The notes: generated from the letters alone by a model not told the origin. A DNA stretch of 64,000 nt from Streptomyces nojiriensis (GCF_017639205.1 NZ_CP071139.1:3612001-3676000); one strand, 5' to 3'. Shown: positions 35,584-44,487, counted from the first letter of the stretch. Translations and numbers: made by a program.

Positions 35584-35617
35584 TGCATGACCAGGGCTTC
35601 CGCCACGCCCGGGGCCG

Positions 35618-36643
35618 TCAGGACGACTCCCGGACCACCAGCCGGTTCGGCAGCACGGCGGCCGCCTCGCCCGTCTCCCCCGCGATCCTCCCCAGCAGCA
35701 TCCGCGTCATGGTCCGGCCCATCTCCTCGATCGGCTGCCGGACGCTGGTCAGCGGCGGATCCATGTGCCGGGCCACCACCGAGTCGTCGAAGCCGACCAG
35801 CGCCACGTCCCGCGGGATCCGGCGGCCGGCCGCGCGCAGCTCACGCCGGGCGCCCGCCGCCATGACGTCCGAGGCGGCGAAGACCGCGTCGAGCCCGGGC
35901 CGGCGCTCCAGCAGGGCGCGCATGGCCCGCCGGCCGCCCTCCTCGGTGAAGTCGCCGACCGCGATCATCGGCTCGTCGACGGGGTGTCCGGCGGCGGTCA
36001 GGGCCTGCCGGTAGCCGTCGAGGCGGCACTGGGCCCCGTACACGTCCAGCGGGCCGGTGATCGTGGCGATGGCGCGGCGGCCCCGGCCCAGGAGGTGGCG
36101 TACGGCCTCGGCCGCGCCCGCCAGGTTGTCGGAGTCCACGCAGGGCAGGGTCTCGGCGGCGGAGCGGCGGCCGCTGATCACCGTCGGGATGCCGAGCTCG
36201 GCCAGCAGCTCCGGCAGCGGGTCCCCGGCGTGGACGGAGACGAGCAGCACCCCGTCGACACGGTGCCCGGACAGGTACTGGGCGAGCCGGCGGCGCTCGC
36301 GGTCGCTGCCCGCCAGGGTGAGGACGAGCTGGACCTCGGTGTCCGCGAGCTCGGCGCCGACCCCGCGGACCACTTCGGAGAAGTAGGGCTCGGCGAAGAA
36401 GCGGGCCTCCGGCTCGGGGATCACGAGGGCTATGGCGTCGGTGCGGTTGGCCGCGAGGGCGCGCGCGGCGCGGTTCGGTACGTATCCCAGCTCGGCCACG
36501 GCCGCCTCGACGGCGACCCTGGTGTGCTCGCTGACCTTGGAGGATCCGTTGATCACCCGGGAGACCGTGCCGCGCCCGACTCCGGCGTGCGCCGCGACCT
36601 CCTCCAGGGTCGGTCGTCCCCCACTGCGCCCGTGCCCGTTCAT
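35618..36643 (-). CDS. cebR: LacI-family repressor CebR (cello-oligosaccharide sensor)
   Basis: A 341-residue LacI/GalR regulator. The HTH and hinge lie in residues 10-60 (PTLEEVAAHAGVGRGTVSRV, NRAARALA). A periplasmic-binding-type effector domain follows, with DAIALVIPEPEARFF and DVALVGFDDSVVARHMDPPLTSVRQP. It is divergent from cebE across an 18-bp perfect palindrome containing TGGGAGCGCTCCCA, the published CebR site. It should repress cebEFG-bglC until cellobiose or cellotriose binds. Confidence 0.95.
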   Translation of the reverse strand: MNGHGRSGGRPTLEEVAAHAGVGRGTVSRVINGSSKVSEHTRVAVEAAVAELGYVPNRAARALAANRTDAIALVIPEPEARFFAEPYFSEVVRGVGAELADTEVQLVLTLAGSDRERRRLAQYLSGHRVDGVLLVSVHAGDPLPELLAELGIPTVISGRRSAAETLPCVDSDNLAGAAEAVRHLLGRGRRAIATITGPLDVYGAQCRLDGYRQALTAAGHPVDEPMIAVGDFTEEGGRRAMRALLERRPGLDAVFAASDVMAAGARRELRAAGRRIPRDVALVGFDDSVVARHMDPPLTSVRQPIEEMGRTMTRMLLGRIAGETGEAAAVLPNRLVVRESS

Positions 36644-36679
36644 GACTTCCTCCCGGTTGTGAATCTACCTCTTGACGGC

Positions 36680-36697
36680 TGTGGGAGCGCTCCCACA
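36680..36697. promoter_or_regulatory. CebR operator overlapping the cebE promoter
   Basis: An 18-bp perfect palindrome centred on TGGGAGCGCTCCCA (36682-36695). It lies directly after a -35-like TTGACG (36672-36677), so bound CebR would cover the spacer and -10 (about 36695-36700) and block transcription. Confidence 0.93.
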
Positions 36698-36745
36698 CTG
36701 TGTCACACGACACCTGGCACGTTTCGTCCTTCTGGGAGGAAGCAC

Positions 36746-38098
36746 ATGCGCGTCCGAGCCCGAGCCCGAGTCCGAAGAACCCTCGCCACGACCGTCGCCG
36801 CGGCCGGAACCGCGGCCCTGCTGCTCGCGGGGTGCGCGCAGGACCCCGCGAGCCCCGATCAGGGCGCCCCCGCCGCCGGCGCGTCCGGCGGCGCCGCACA
36901 GACCACCCTCACCGTCGGGGTCTTCGGGGCCTTCGGACTCCAGGAGGCCGGGCTCTACGACGCGTACATGGCGCAGAACCCCGGGATCCGCATCGAGCAG
37001 ACCTCCATCGAGCGGAACGAGAACTACTACCCCCAGCTCCTCACCCACCTGGGCACGGGCAGCGGGCTCGCCGACATCCAGGCCGTCGAGGTCAACAACA
37101 TCGCCGAGATCACCGCCACCCAGGCCGACAAGCTGCTGGACCTGGCCAAGGTCCCCGGCGTGGACAAGGCCGCGTACCTGCCCTGGAAGTGGGCCCAGGG
37201 CACCGCGAGCGCGGCCAAGGGCGGGGCCACGGTCGGCCTCGGCACGGACATCGGCCCGCAGGGCATCTGCTACCGCAAGGACCTCTTCGAGGCGGCCGGA
37301 CTGCCCACCGACCGGACGGCGGTCGGGGCGCTGTGGGCGGGCGACTGGAACAAGTACCTGGAGGCGGGCCGGACGTACAAGGCGAAGGCCGGCGAGGGGA
37401 AGGCCTTCGTGGACTCGGCGTCGGGCGTGATGGCGGCGGTGACCGGGAGCAGCGCCCAGCGCTTCTACGACGACCAGGGCAAGGTCGTCTACAAGACCAA
37501 CCCGGCGGTGCGCGGCGCCTTCGACCTGGCGGCCTCCTTCGCCACCGACGGGCTGAGCGCCAAGCTGCAGCAGTTCACCCCGGCCTGGGACCAGGGCTTC
37601 TCCAACGGCTCCTTCGCCACGGTCTCCTGCCCGGCCTGGATGCTCGGCTACATCCAGGACAAGGCGGGCCCGGCCGGCAAGGACAAGTGGGACGTGGCGC
37701 AGGCGCCGAAGCCCAGCAACTGGGGCGGGTCCTTCCTGGTGGTGCCGAAGGCGGGCAAGCACGCCGAGGAGGCGGCGAAGCTGGCGGCCTGGCTGACGGC
37801 CCCTGCGCAGCAGGCGAAGCTCTTCGAGAAGCGGGGCAGTTTCCCGAGCGCGAGCGCCGCGTACAAGCTGGCGACCGTGTCGGGCGCGCAGCACGCGTAC
37901 TTCGGCGGCGCCCCGATCGGCGAGATCTTCGCGAAGGCCGCCGAGGGCGTGCCGGTGGCGGCGGTCGGCCCCAAGGACCTGGTGATCGCGCAGAACCTGG
38001 CGGACATCGGGATGCTCCAGGTCGACCAGAAGGGCCGCAGCCCGCAGGAGGGCTGGGAGGCCGCGGTGAAGGCGATCGACAACGCCCTGGACCAGTGA
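36746..38098 (+). CDS. cebE: Cello-oligosaccharide-binding lipoprotein of ABC importer
   Basis: A 450-residue family-1 extracellular solute-binding protein. An Arg-rich signal peptide ends at lipobox LAGC (about residues 27-30). The mature protein has the expected sugar-binding pattern, including NENYYPQLLTHL, AVEVNNIAE, IGPQGICYRKDLFEAAGLP and GNWGGSFLVVPK-like SNWGGSFLV. GGGAGG lies 7 nt before ATG 36746. It should bind cellobiose/cellotriose outside the cell and deliver it to CebFG. The energising ATPase, MsiK in Streptomyces, is shared and encoded elsewhere. Confidence 0.94.
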   Translation: MRVRARARVRRTLATTVAAAGTAALLLAGCAQDPASPDQGAPAAGASGGAAQTTLTVGVFGAFGLQEAGLYDAYMAQNPGIRIEQTSIERNENYYPQLLTHLGTGSGLADIQAVEVNNIAEITATQADKLLDLAKVPGVDKAAYLPWKWAQGTASAAKGGATVGLGTDIGPQGICYRKDLFEAAGLPTDRTAVGALWAGDWNKYLEAGRTYKAKAGEGKAFVDSASGVMAAVTGSSAQRFYDDQGKVVYKTNPAVRGAFDLAASFATDGLSAKLQQFTPAWDQGFSNGSFATVSCPAWMLGYIQDKAGPAGKDKWDVAQAPKPSNWGGSFLVVPKAGKHAEEAAKLAAWLTAPAQQAKLFEKRGSFPSASAAYKLATVSGAQHAYFGGAPIGEIFAKAAEGVPVAAVGPKDLVIAQNLADIGMLQVDQKGRSPQEGWEAAVKAIDNALDQ

Positions 38099-38105
38099 GG
38101 CACCG

Positions 38106-39104
38106 GTGACGGACGAGACGGCTGTGCTGTCCCCCTCCGCCGTAGGCCCGGAGCGGCCGACGGCGGAGGGGGGCGGCCGGAGCCGGCCGGGCCAGGTGTG
38201 GCGCTCGCGCCGCTACCGCTGGGACCTGCGCTGGAGCCCGTACGCCTTCGTGGCGCCCTTCTTCCTCTTCTTCGCCGCCTTCGGGCTGTTCCCGCTGCTC
38301 TACACGGGCTGGGCGGCGCTGCACCAGGTGGAGCTGACCGATCCCGACAGCATGACGTGGGTGGGGCTGCGGAACTTCACCCGGCTGTGGGACGACGAGT
38401 TCTTCTGGAACGCGCTGCGCAACACGGTGACCATCGGGCTGCTGTCCACGGTGCCGCAGCTGGCGATCGCGCTGGGGCTGGCCCACCTCCTCAACTACCG
38501 GCTGCGGGGCTCCGCCTTCTTCCGGGTCGCGGTGCTCACCCCGTATGCGACCTCGGTGGCGGCGGCCACGCTCGTCTTCGTACTGCTCTTCGGCCGGGAC
38601 TACGGCATGGTCAACTGGGCGCTGTCGGCGGTCGGTTTCGGGGCGGTCGACTGGCAGAACGGCACCTTCGCCTCCCAGCTCGCCGTCTCCACCATCGTGA
38701 TCTGGCGGTGGACCGGCTACAACGCGCTGATCTACCTCGCGGCCATGCAGGCCGTACCGGGCGAGCTGTACGAGTCCGCCGCGCTGGACGGGGCCTCGCG
38801 CTTCCAGCAGTTCCTGCACGTCACGGTGCCCTCGCTGCGCCCGACGATCTTCTTCACCTGCGTGGTGTCGACGATCGGCGCGACCCAGCTGTTCGGCGAG
38901 CCGCTGCTGTTCAACGGCGGGGCGGGCGCGACGGGCGGCTCGGACCACCAGTTCCAGACGCTCGGGCTGTACCTGTACGAGCAGGGCTGGGTGAACCTGC
39001 ACCTCGGGCGGGCCTCGGCGATCGCGTGGGCGATGTTCCTGATCCTGCTGCTGATCGCCGGCGCGGCGCGGCTGCTGCGCGGCCGGAAGGAGGACTCCCG
39101 ATGA
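38106..39104 (+). CDS. cebF: Cello-oligosaccharide ABC importer permease
   Basis: A 332-residue MalF-type inner-membrane permease with a cytosolic N-terminus (about 40 residues) and six membrane helices. The EAA loop that docks the ATPase is YESAALDGASRFQQFLHVT (about residues 218-236). GTG 38106 starts 8 bases after cebE. Its end overlaps cebG by 4 bases. Confidence 0.94.
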   Translation: MTDETAVLSPSAVGPERPTAEGGGRSRPGQVWRSRRYRWDLRWSPYAFVAPFFLFFAAFGLFPLLYTGWAALHQVELTDPDSMTWVGLRNFTRLWDDEFFWNALRNTVTIGLLSTVPQLAIALGLAHLLNYRLRGSAFFRVAVLTPYATSVAAATLVFVLLFGRDYGMVNWALSAVGFGAVDWQNGTFASQLAVSTIVIWRWTGYNALIYLAAMQAVPGELYESAALDGASRFQQFLHVTVPSLRPTIFFTCVVSTIGATQLFGEPLLFNGGAGATGGSDHQFQTLGLYLYEQGWVNLHLGRASAIAWAMFLILLLIAGAARLLRGRKEDSR

Positions 39105-39925
39105 GGTCACTGCGCGCGGGCCGGCTCACGTACGTGGTGCTCGCCCTGTTCACGGCCGGCTCGCTCTTCCCCCTCGTGTGGACGGCGATCGCGGCGTCCC
39201 GGAGCAATACGCGCCTGGCCCAGACCCCGCCGCCGTTCTGGTTCGGCGGGAACCTGGGGCGCAACCTCCAAGTGGCGTGGACCGACGCCCACATGGGCAC
39301 CGCCCTGCTGAACACGGTGATCGTGGCGGGCACGGTCGCCGCGGGCACCGTCTTCTTCTCCACGCTCGCCGGCTTCGCCTTCGCCAAGCTCCGCTTCCGC
39401 GGGAGCCGGCCGCTGCTGGCGCTGGTGATCGGGACGATGCTGATCCCGCCGCAGCTGAGCGTGGTGCCGCTCTACATGCTGATCGCGAAGCTGTCGTGGA
39501 CCGACCGGCTGCAGGCGGTGATCCTGCCGACCCTGGTGGGCGCCTTCGGGGTGTTCTTCATGCGCCAGTACCTGGTGCACGCGCTGCCGATGGAGCTGGT
39601 GGAGGCGGCCCGCACGGACGGGGCGAGTTCGCTGCGGGTGCTGTGGCACGTGGTGTTCCCGGCGGCCCGGCCCGCCATGGCGGTGCTGGGGATGCTGACC
39701 TTCGTCATGGCCTGGAACGACTTCTTCTGGCCGATCGTCGCGCTGACCCAGAACGGCAGCCCGACGGTGCAGGTGGCCCTGACCGGGCTGGGCCGGGGCT
39801 ACATCCCCGACCAGTCGGTGATCATGGCGGGCGCGCTGCTGGGCACGCTCCCGCTGCTGCTGGTGTTCCTCGTCTTCGGCCGGCAGATCGTCGGCGGCAT
39901 CATGCAAGGAGCGGTGAAGGGATGA
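39101..39925 (+). CDS. cebG: Cello-oligosaccharide ABC importer permease
   Basis: A 274-residue MalG-type permease with six membrane helices. Its EAA loop is LVEAARTDGASSLRVLWHV (about residues 166-185). ATG 39101 overlaps the cebF stop (ATGA), with GGAAGGAGG upstream, and its own stop overlaps bglC as ATGA, so all four structural genes are translationally linked. With CebE, CebF and MsiK it forms the importer. Confidence 0.95.
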   Translation: MRSLRAGRLTYVVLALFTAGSLFPLVWTAIAASRSNTRLAQTPPPFWFGGNLGRNLQVAWTDAHMGTALLNTVIVAGTVAAGTVFFSTLAGFAFAKLRFRGSRPLLALVIGTMLIPPQLSVVPLYMLIAKLSWTDRLQAVILPTLVGAFGVFFMRQYLVHALPMELVEAARTDGASSLRVLWHVVFPAARPAMAVLGMLTFVMAWNDFFWPIVALTQNGSPTVQVALTGLGRGYIPDQSVIMAGALLGTLPLLLVFLVFGRQIVGGIMQGAVKG

Positions 39926-41355
39926 CCCAACTCCCGACCAACACGCACACGCACACGCACACGCACACGCACACGGAAGCGGACACGGACACCGGCGGGC
40001 GGGAACTGCGGTTCCCCGACGGGTTCCTGTGGGGAACGGCCACGGCGGCCTTCCAGATCGAGGGGGCCGCGAGCCTGCGCGGACCGTCCATCTGGGACAC
40101 CTTCTGCCGTACGCCGGGCAAGGTGCACGGCGGTGACACGGGCGACGTGGCCGTCGACCACCACCGGCTGTGGCGGGAGGACGTGCGGCTGATGGCCTCG
40201 CTCGGGCTCGGCGCCTACCGGTTCTCGGTGTCCTGGCCGCGGGTCCTCGCCGGCGGGATCGGCTTCTACGACGCGCTGGTCGACGAGCTGCTCTCGTACG
40301 GGATCCGGCCCTGCGTCACCCTCTACCACTGGGACCTGCCGCAGGAGCTGGAGAGTGCCGGCGGCTGGCCCGAGCGGGAGACGGCCTACGCCTTCGCCCG
40401 GTACGCCGAGCAGGTCACGGCGGCGCTCGCCGACCGGGTGGAGCTCTGGACCACCCTCAACGAGCCCTGGTGCAGCGCCTTCCTCGGCTATGCCTCGGGG
40501 GTCCACGCCCCCGGCCGCACCTCCCCCGCCGACTCGCTGCGCGCCGCCCACCACCTCAACCTCGCCCACGGACTGGCCGCCGCGGCCCTGCCGGCCCGGG
40601 CCAGGGCCGGTATCGCGCTCAACCCCAGCGCGGTACGGCCGCTGACCGGCTCGGCGGCCGACCTGGACGCGGCCCGCCGGATCGACGCCCTGGCCAACCG
40701 GGTCTTCACCGGCCCGCTGCTGCACGGGGCCTACCCGCAGGACCTGCTCGCGGACACGGCCGCGGTGACCGACTGGTCCTTCGTCCGCCACGGCGACGAG
40801 GCGCTGATCCACCAGCCGCTGGACTACCTCGGGGTGAACTACTACACCCCGGCGGTGGTCTCGGCCGCCCCCGACGGGAACGGCCCGCGCGCCGACGGGC
40901 ACGGGGCGGCGGCGCACTCCCCCTGGCCCGCCGCGGAGTCGGTCGCCTTCCACCAACCCCCGGGCGAGCGGACCGACATGGGCTGGTCGATCGACCCCAC
41001 CGGCCTGTACGACCTGCTGATGCGCTTCACCCGCGAGGCGCCCGGGCTGCCGCTGCTGGTCACCGAGAACGGCGCGGCGTACGCCCCGGACCTGCACGAC
41101 CCGCAGCGCATCGACTACCTGGAGGCCCACCTCGCGTCCGTCCACCGCGCCCTGGCGGACGGCGCCCCCGTGGAGGGCTACTTCCTCTGGTCGCTGATGG
41201 ACAACTTCGAGTGGTCCTACGGATACAGCAAGCGCTTCGGCATCGTGCAGGTCGACTACGAGACCCAGGCCCGCACCCCCCGCTCCAGCGCCCACTGGTA
41301 CGCCCGCCTGGCCCGGAAGGGCAGCTTCCACACCTACGGGGACGAGGCGTTCTAG
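39922..41355 (+). CDS. bglC: Beta-glucosidase, GH1
   Basis: A 477-residue intracellular GH1 enzyme that hydrolyses imported cellobiose/cellotriose to glucose. Acid/base Glu is in TTLNEPW, nucleophile Glu in LLVTENGAAY, and the sugar-site Trp block is LWSLMDNFEWSYGY. ATG 39922 overlaps cebG. Two oddities: residues about 8-18 are alternating Thr-His encoded by a hexamer repeat, and the loop after FSVSWPRVL is about 8 residues shorter than usual, lacking the common G-x-x-N-x-x-G before FY-x-x-LVDEL. The active-site motifs are intact, so activity is likely. Confidence 0.93.
   Translation: MTQLPTNTHTHTHTHTHTEADTDTGGRELRFPDGFLWGTATAAFQIEGAASLRGPSIWDTFCRTPGKVHGGDTGDVAVDHHRLWREDVRLMASLGLGAYRFSVSWPRVLAGGIGFYDALVDELLSYGIRPCVTLYHWDLPQELESAGGWPERETAYAFARYAEQVTAALADRVELWTTLNEPWCSAFLGYASGVHAPGRTSPADSLRAAHHLNLAHGLAAAALPARARAGIALNPSAVRPLTGSAADLDAARRIDALANRVFTGPLLHGAYPQDLLADTAAVTDWSFVRHGDEALIHQPLDYLGVNYYTPAVVSAAPDGNGPRADGHGAAAHSPWPAAESVAFHQPPGERTDMGWSIDPTGLYDLLMRFTREAPGLPLLVTENGAAYAPDLHDPQRIDYLEAHLASVHRALADGAPVEGYFLWSLMDNFEWSYGYSKRFGIVQVDYETQARTPRSSAHWYARLARKGSFHTYGDEAF
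39941..39974 (+). repeat. Hexanucleotide repeat in bglC coding a Thr-His tract
   Basis: Tandem ACACGC units, between five and six copies, encode alternating Thr and His near the BglC N-terminus. Copy changes would not shift the frame. Confidence 0.9.
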
Positions 41356-41485
41356 GACGGCGGGCCGCCCGCACGGCGGTCGCAGGGGCTTCCGCGGCGC
41401 GGGTCGCCGTACTAGCGTCCCCCGTCAACGGGCAACGCAGTGCGCCGGAGACACGGGTGGGTCGGCGTGCGGATGGAGGTTGTCC

Positions 41486-42688
41486 GTGTCCCAGCCCGTC
41501 TCCGCGCCCGCGCGCCCGCCCGCCGGCTTCCGCGCGGTGCTCGCCCTCGGCGGCAGTGCTCTGCCCGTCCACGCGTTCCTCGCCCGGCTCCCCGCGGCCC
41601 TGTGCCCCACCGGAACGCTCCTGCTCATCAACACCCGCGACGGGATCGGCGACGCCGGCACGGTGGCCGCCGCGCTCTGGCTCGGCCAGGCGCTCGGCGG
41701 CCCGGTCATCGGCCGCCTCGCCGACCGGCGCGGCCACCGCCCGGTGCTGCTCCTGGCCTGCGGTGCGAACGCCGCCGTCCTGGGCGCTCTCGTCGCGGCC
41801 GTCCTCGGCGGTCTGCCGCTGGCCGCCCGCATCGCGCTCGCCGTCGCGGCCGGGCTGACCGTCCCGCAGGTCGGCCCGCTGGCCAGGGCCCGCTGGGCGC
41901 GGCTGGCCGGCGCGGACAAGGGGCTGCTCGGCTCGGCGCTGTCCTTCGACACCACGCTGGACGAGGTCGGGTTCATGGTCGGCCCGGCACTGGCCGGCAT
42001 CCTGGCCGTCACGGTGCACCCGGCTTCGGCGCTCGTCCTCGCGGCCGCGCTGATCCTGGTGTCCGGCACCCTGTTCGCGGTGCACCCGACCGCTCCGGGC
42101 CCGGCCGCCGGGACCCCGGGCGCGCGGGCCCGCGTACGGCTGTGGACGCCCGGGCTGGTCCTGCTGTGCGTACTGGCCGTGCTGCAGGGGGCCGCGTGGA
42201 GCGGGGCCAACACGGGGGTCAACGCGCTCGCCGAATCCCTGGGGGAGCCGGGTGCGGCCGGACTGGTGTGGGCCGCCATGGCCGTGACCAGCTCGGTCGC
42301 CGGCATCGTGACGGTCGCCCGGCCCGGGTCGGCGGACCTCACCGCCCGGCTGCGGTGGACCATCGCCGTGCAGGCGGTCCTCACCCTGCCGCTGCTGGCG
42401 GTATCCGGGCTGTGGGGGGCCGCCTTCGCCGTCGCGGGCATCGGGGTGGCCGTGGCCCCGCACCTGATCGCGCTGTTCGGGCTGGTGGAACGGGCCGGCC
42501 CGGCGGAGCGGATGGGCGAGGCGATGACGGTGGTCGGCAGCGGCCTGATCCTGGGCCAGGCGCTGGCCGCGGCGGCCTCGGGGCCACTGGCGGGCGCCTA
42601 CGGGTACCGGGCCGCCTTCGCCGTCTCGTGCGCGGCGGTGACCGCCTCCGCCGTGCTGGCCGCGGCGTCGTACGCGAAGCGCGGGTGA
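41486..42688 (+). CDS. MFS transporter
   Basis: A 400-residue major facilitator with about twelve membrane helices. The loop 2-3 motif appears as GRLADRRGHRPVLL (about residues 72-85), and a second-half conserved turn includes LVERAGPAERMGEAMTV. The substrate is unknown; similarity in style is to Streptomyces efflux MFS proteins that follow sugar operons. GTG 41486 has GGAGG 7 nt upstream. The gene is separated from bglC by 130 bases and probably has its own promoter. Confidence 0.85.
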   Translation: MSQPVSAPARPPAGFRAVLALGGSALPVHAFLARLPAALCPTGTLLLINTRDGIGDAGTVAAALWLGQALGGPVIGRLADRRGHRPVLLLACGANAAVLGALVAAVLGGLPLAARIALAVAAGLTVPQVGPLARARWARLAGADKGLLGSALSFDTTLDEVGFMVGPALAGILAVTVHPASALVLAAALILVSGTLFAVHPTAPGPAAGTPGARARVRLWTPGLVLLCVLAVLQGAAWSGANTGVNALAESLGEPGAAGLVWAAMAVTSSVAGIVTVARPGSADLTARLRWTIAVQAVLTLPLLAVSGLWGAAFAVAGIGVAVAPHLIALFGLVERAGPAERMGEAMTVVGSGLILGQALAAAASGPLAGAYGYRAAFAVSCAAVTASAVLAAASYAKRG

Positions 42689-42736
42689 ACCCTCACAAGC
42701 GGCTCAGGAGGGGCTCAGGAGGGGCTGAGAAGCGGC
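42689..42736. repeat. Short tandem repeats of GGCTCAGGAGG type
   Basis: The gap holds three copies of GGCTCAGGAG and one GGCTGAGAAG variant, partly as AAGCGGCTCAGGAGG repeated at both ends. It lies between convergent genes and resembles neither a hairpin nor a known operator. Confidence 0.6.
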
Positions 42737-43036
42737 TCAGGAGGCGGCCTTCATCGCCGCCAGGCCCTTCGCCAGCTCCTCGGCGTTCATCACGGGAGCG
42801 ACCTCGACCTCGGCGTTGAACTGCACGAACAGGTCCTCCATCAGCGGCGGCATCTGCGCGCTGTCCTGCAGGTCGAAGACCATCCAGCAGGAGCGCACGC
42901 CCTCGTGCAGGCCGAAGTAGGCCGCCTCCGGCTTGACCTTCTCCATCAGGGTCTTGATCGCCTGGGGCAGCGCGCCGGTCTTGACGCCCTCGTTGGTGGC
43001 TGCCGTGTCCATGTGCGCCCTGAGCATGACTCTCAT
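42737..43036 (-). CDS. Small conserved hypothetical protein
   Basis: A 99-residue protein with the alternating strand-helix pattern of a small ferredoxin-like or dimeric alpha/beta-barrel domain (MRVMLRAHMD; YFGLHEGVRSCWMVFDLQD; FVQFNAEVEVAPVM). It could be DUF3303-like, but I am not sure. ATG 43036 has GGAAGGAG 8 nt upstream, a strong binding site. It follows the F420-type oxidoreductase gene in the same direction. Function unknown. Confidence 0.75.
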   Translation of the reverse strand: MRVMLRAHMDTAATNEGVKTGALPQAIKTLMEKVKPEAAYFGLHEGVRSCWMVFDLQDSAQMPPLMEDLFVQFNAEVEVAPVMNAEELAKGLAAMKAAS

Positions 43037-43072
43037 GCGTGGCTCCTTCCGTCACGCCCACCCTCGGCGCGT

Positions 43073-43104
43073 GACGGGGGCGCGACAACATTTGCGCCCC
43101 CGTC
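43073..43104. terminator. Hairpin between the oxidoreductase and small-protein genes
   Basis: A perfect 11-bp stem (GACGGGGGCGC at 43073-43083, complement at 43094-43104) with a 10-nt loop, just after the stop of the 43115-43777 gene. Confidence 0.7.
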
Positions 43105-43114
43105 CGGGTAGAGC

Positions 43115-43777
43115 TCAGGCGCCCTGGACGTGGAAGTTGAAGTCCGCGTGGCCGAGCGCACCCATCAGGCGGAGCCAGATGGGCAGCAGCATCTCGGTGC
43201 CCCGGGCCGTCTCGATGCCCCCGAGGTCGAGGACGCTCGCCTGCGGCCACCCGAAGGCGTACAGCAGTTCGCGTACGGACTTCTTGGCGTCCGCGTCCTC
43301 GCCCGAGAGGAAGACGTGGTGCTCGCCGGCGACCCGTGCCGGGTCCACCATGATCTGGCAGTTCATCGTGTTCAGCGTCTTGACCACCCGCAGCCGCGGG
43401 AAGGTGCGCTGGATCAGCTCGGCCAGGCTGTCGTCGTTGACCGGGTCCAGGACCGGCGGGAAGCCCCCCGAGAAGTCCAGCGGGTTCGCGATGTCGATCA
43501 GGACCTTGCCGTCGAGGTGGGCGGCGTCCGCCTCGGTCAGCGCGGCGATGCTCGCCTGCCCGCCGGTGGCGTTGACCAGGATCTCGCCGTCCCGCGCCGC
43601 CTGCGCGAACGTGGCCAGCCCGACCCCGGGGTGGGCCTCCTGCCACTGCGCGTACTCGGAGCGGCCGAGGGTGGCTTCCGGTTCCCTGGTGCCGATGACC
43701 ACCTGGTGGCCCAGGCCGTCGAGCCGGGCGGCCACCGTACGGCCGACGATCCCGGTGCCGAGGACTGCGTAGCGCAT
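43115..43777 (-). CDS. NAD(P)-binding oxidoreductase, F420-dependent NADP reductase-like
   Basis: A 220-residue Rossmann protein of the NADP-binding F420 oxidoreductase family. The dinucleotide motif is GTGIVGRTVA at residues 7-16, and GTREPE after strand 2 suggests preference for NADP (Arg contacting the phosphate). VLIDIANPLDF and VVKTLNTMNCQIM are family blocks. It is short and lacks a separate substrate domain, as in the family. Substrate unknown. The ATG at 43777 has GATCTCCGCA upstream, a weak binding site. Confidence 0.85.
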   Translation of the reverse strand: MRYAVLGTGIVGRTVAARLDGLGHQVVIGTREPEATLGRSEYAQWQEAHPGVGLATFAQAARDGEILVNATGGQASIAALTEADAAHLDGKVLIDIANPLDFSGGFPPVLDPVNDDSLAELIQRTFPRLRVVKTLNTMNCQIMVDPARVAGEHHVFLSGEDADAKKSVRELLYAFGWPQASVLDLGGIETARGTEMLLPIWLRLMGALGHADFNFHVQGA

Positions 43778-43834
43778 TGCGGAGATCCATTCGTCGAACG
43801 GAGGCCGGGCCGTCCCGGCCCCTCCCGGGCCCGG

Positions 43835-44485
43835 TCAGCCCAAGATCCCGACATCGTAGAAGAACCGGTACCGGTTCGGGCCGTCCGGCAGGAACCAGTG
43901 GACGCCCTCCTGGAGGAAGACCGCCAGCATGCTCACGGCGATGACCATGCCCAGGAACCACAGCGCGCACATGCCCGCCGTGCGCAGCGGCCCCGGACGG
44001 ACCGCCAGGACGGCGCGGTCGGCCGTCATGTGGGTGAAGGCCAGGACGACGCCGATGGCGACCACCGAGAGCTGGAAGAGGATCCACGCCCAGTGGTACA
44101 GGTGCAGGCCGAGCACCTCGCCGCCCTCCTTGTTCCCCGGCAGGACGTACAGCATGGTCTGCCGCCAGGACGTGAAGGAGCCCCCGATCGCCGCGACCAG
44201 GGACAGCCCCCAGCCCGTCATGTAGACGCGGGCCGGCACGGTGCCGCTGATCAGCGCCGCGCGGATGATGTACGCCGCGCCCAGGGCGGCCAGCAGCATG
44301 AACATCCGCTGCACGACGCACAGCGGGCACGGGATCTCCCCCCGCCCGAACTGGTGGTAGAGGCCGGCGCAGACGACCGCCGACCAGCCGAGGGCGAAGA
44401 AGCAGGCGAACCAGTACTGGACCCGGCCCAGCAGGCCGCTCTCCGGCGGCGCGTCCGGCACGAGGCTGTGCATCGTCGCGGCCAC
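43835..44485 (-). CDS. DsbB-like disulfide-formation membrane protein
   Basis: A 216-residue protein with about five membrane helices. The CPLC motif (EIPCPLCVVQRMFML, about residues 50-64) marks the DsbB/VKOR-type quinone-side cysteine pair. I see no second cysteine pair in the later extracytoplasmic loop (YVLPGNKEGGEVLG), which DsbB needs to pass oxidation to DsbA. It may therefore act differently from E. coli DsbB. GTG 44485 starts 2 bases after the small gene upstream; ATG 44473 is an alternative. No thioredoxin-fold partner is adjacent. Confidence 0.8.
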   Translation of the reverse strand: MAATMHSLVPDAPPESGLLGRVQYWFACFFALGWSAVVCAGLYHQFGRGEIPCPLCVVQRMFMLLAALGAAYIIRAALISGTVPARVYMTGWGLSLVAAIGGSFTSWRQTMLYVLPGNKEGGEVLGLHLYHWAWILFQLSVVAIGVVLAFTHMTADRAVLAVRPGPLRTAGMCALWFLGMVIAVSMLAVFLQEGVHWFLPDGPNRYRFFYDVGILG

Positions 44486-44487
44486 GG

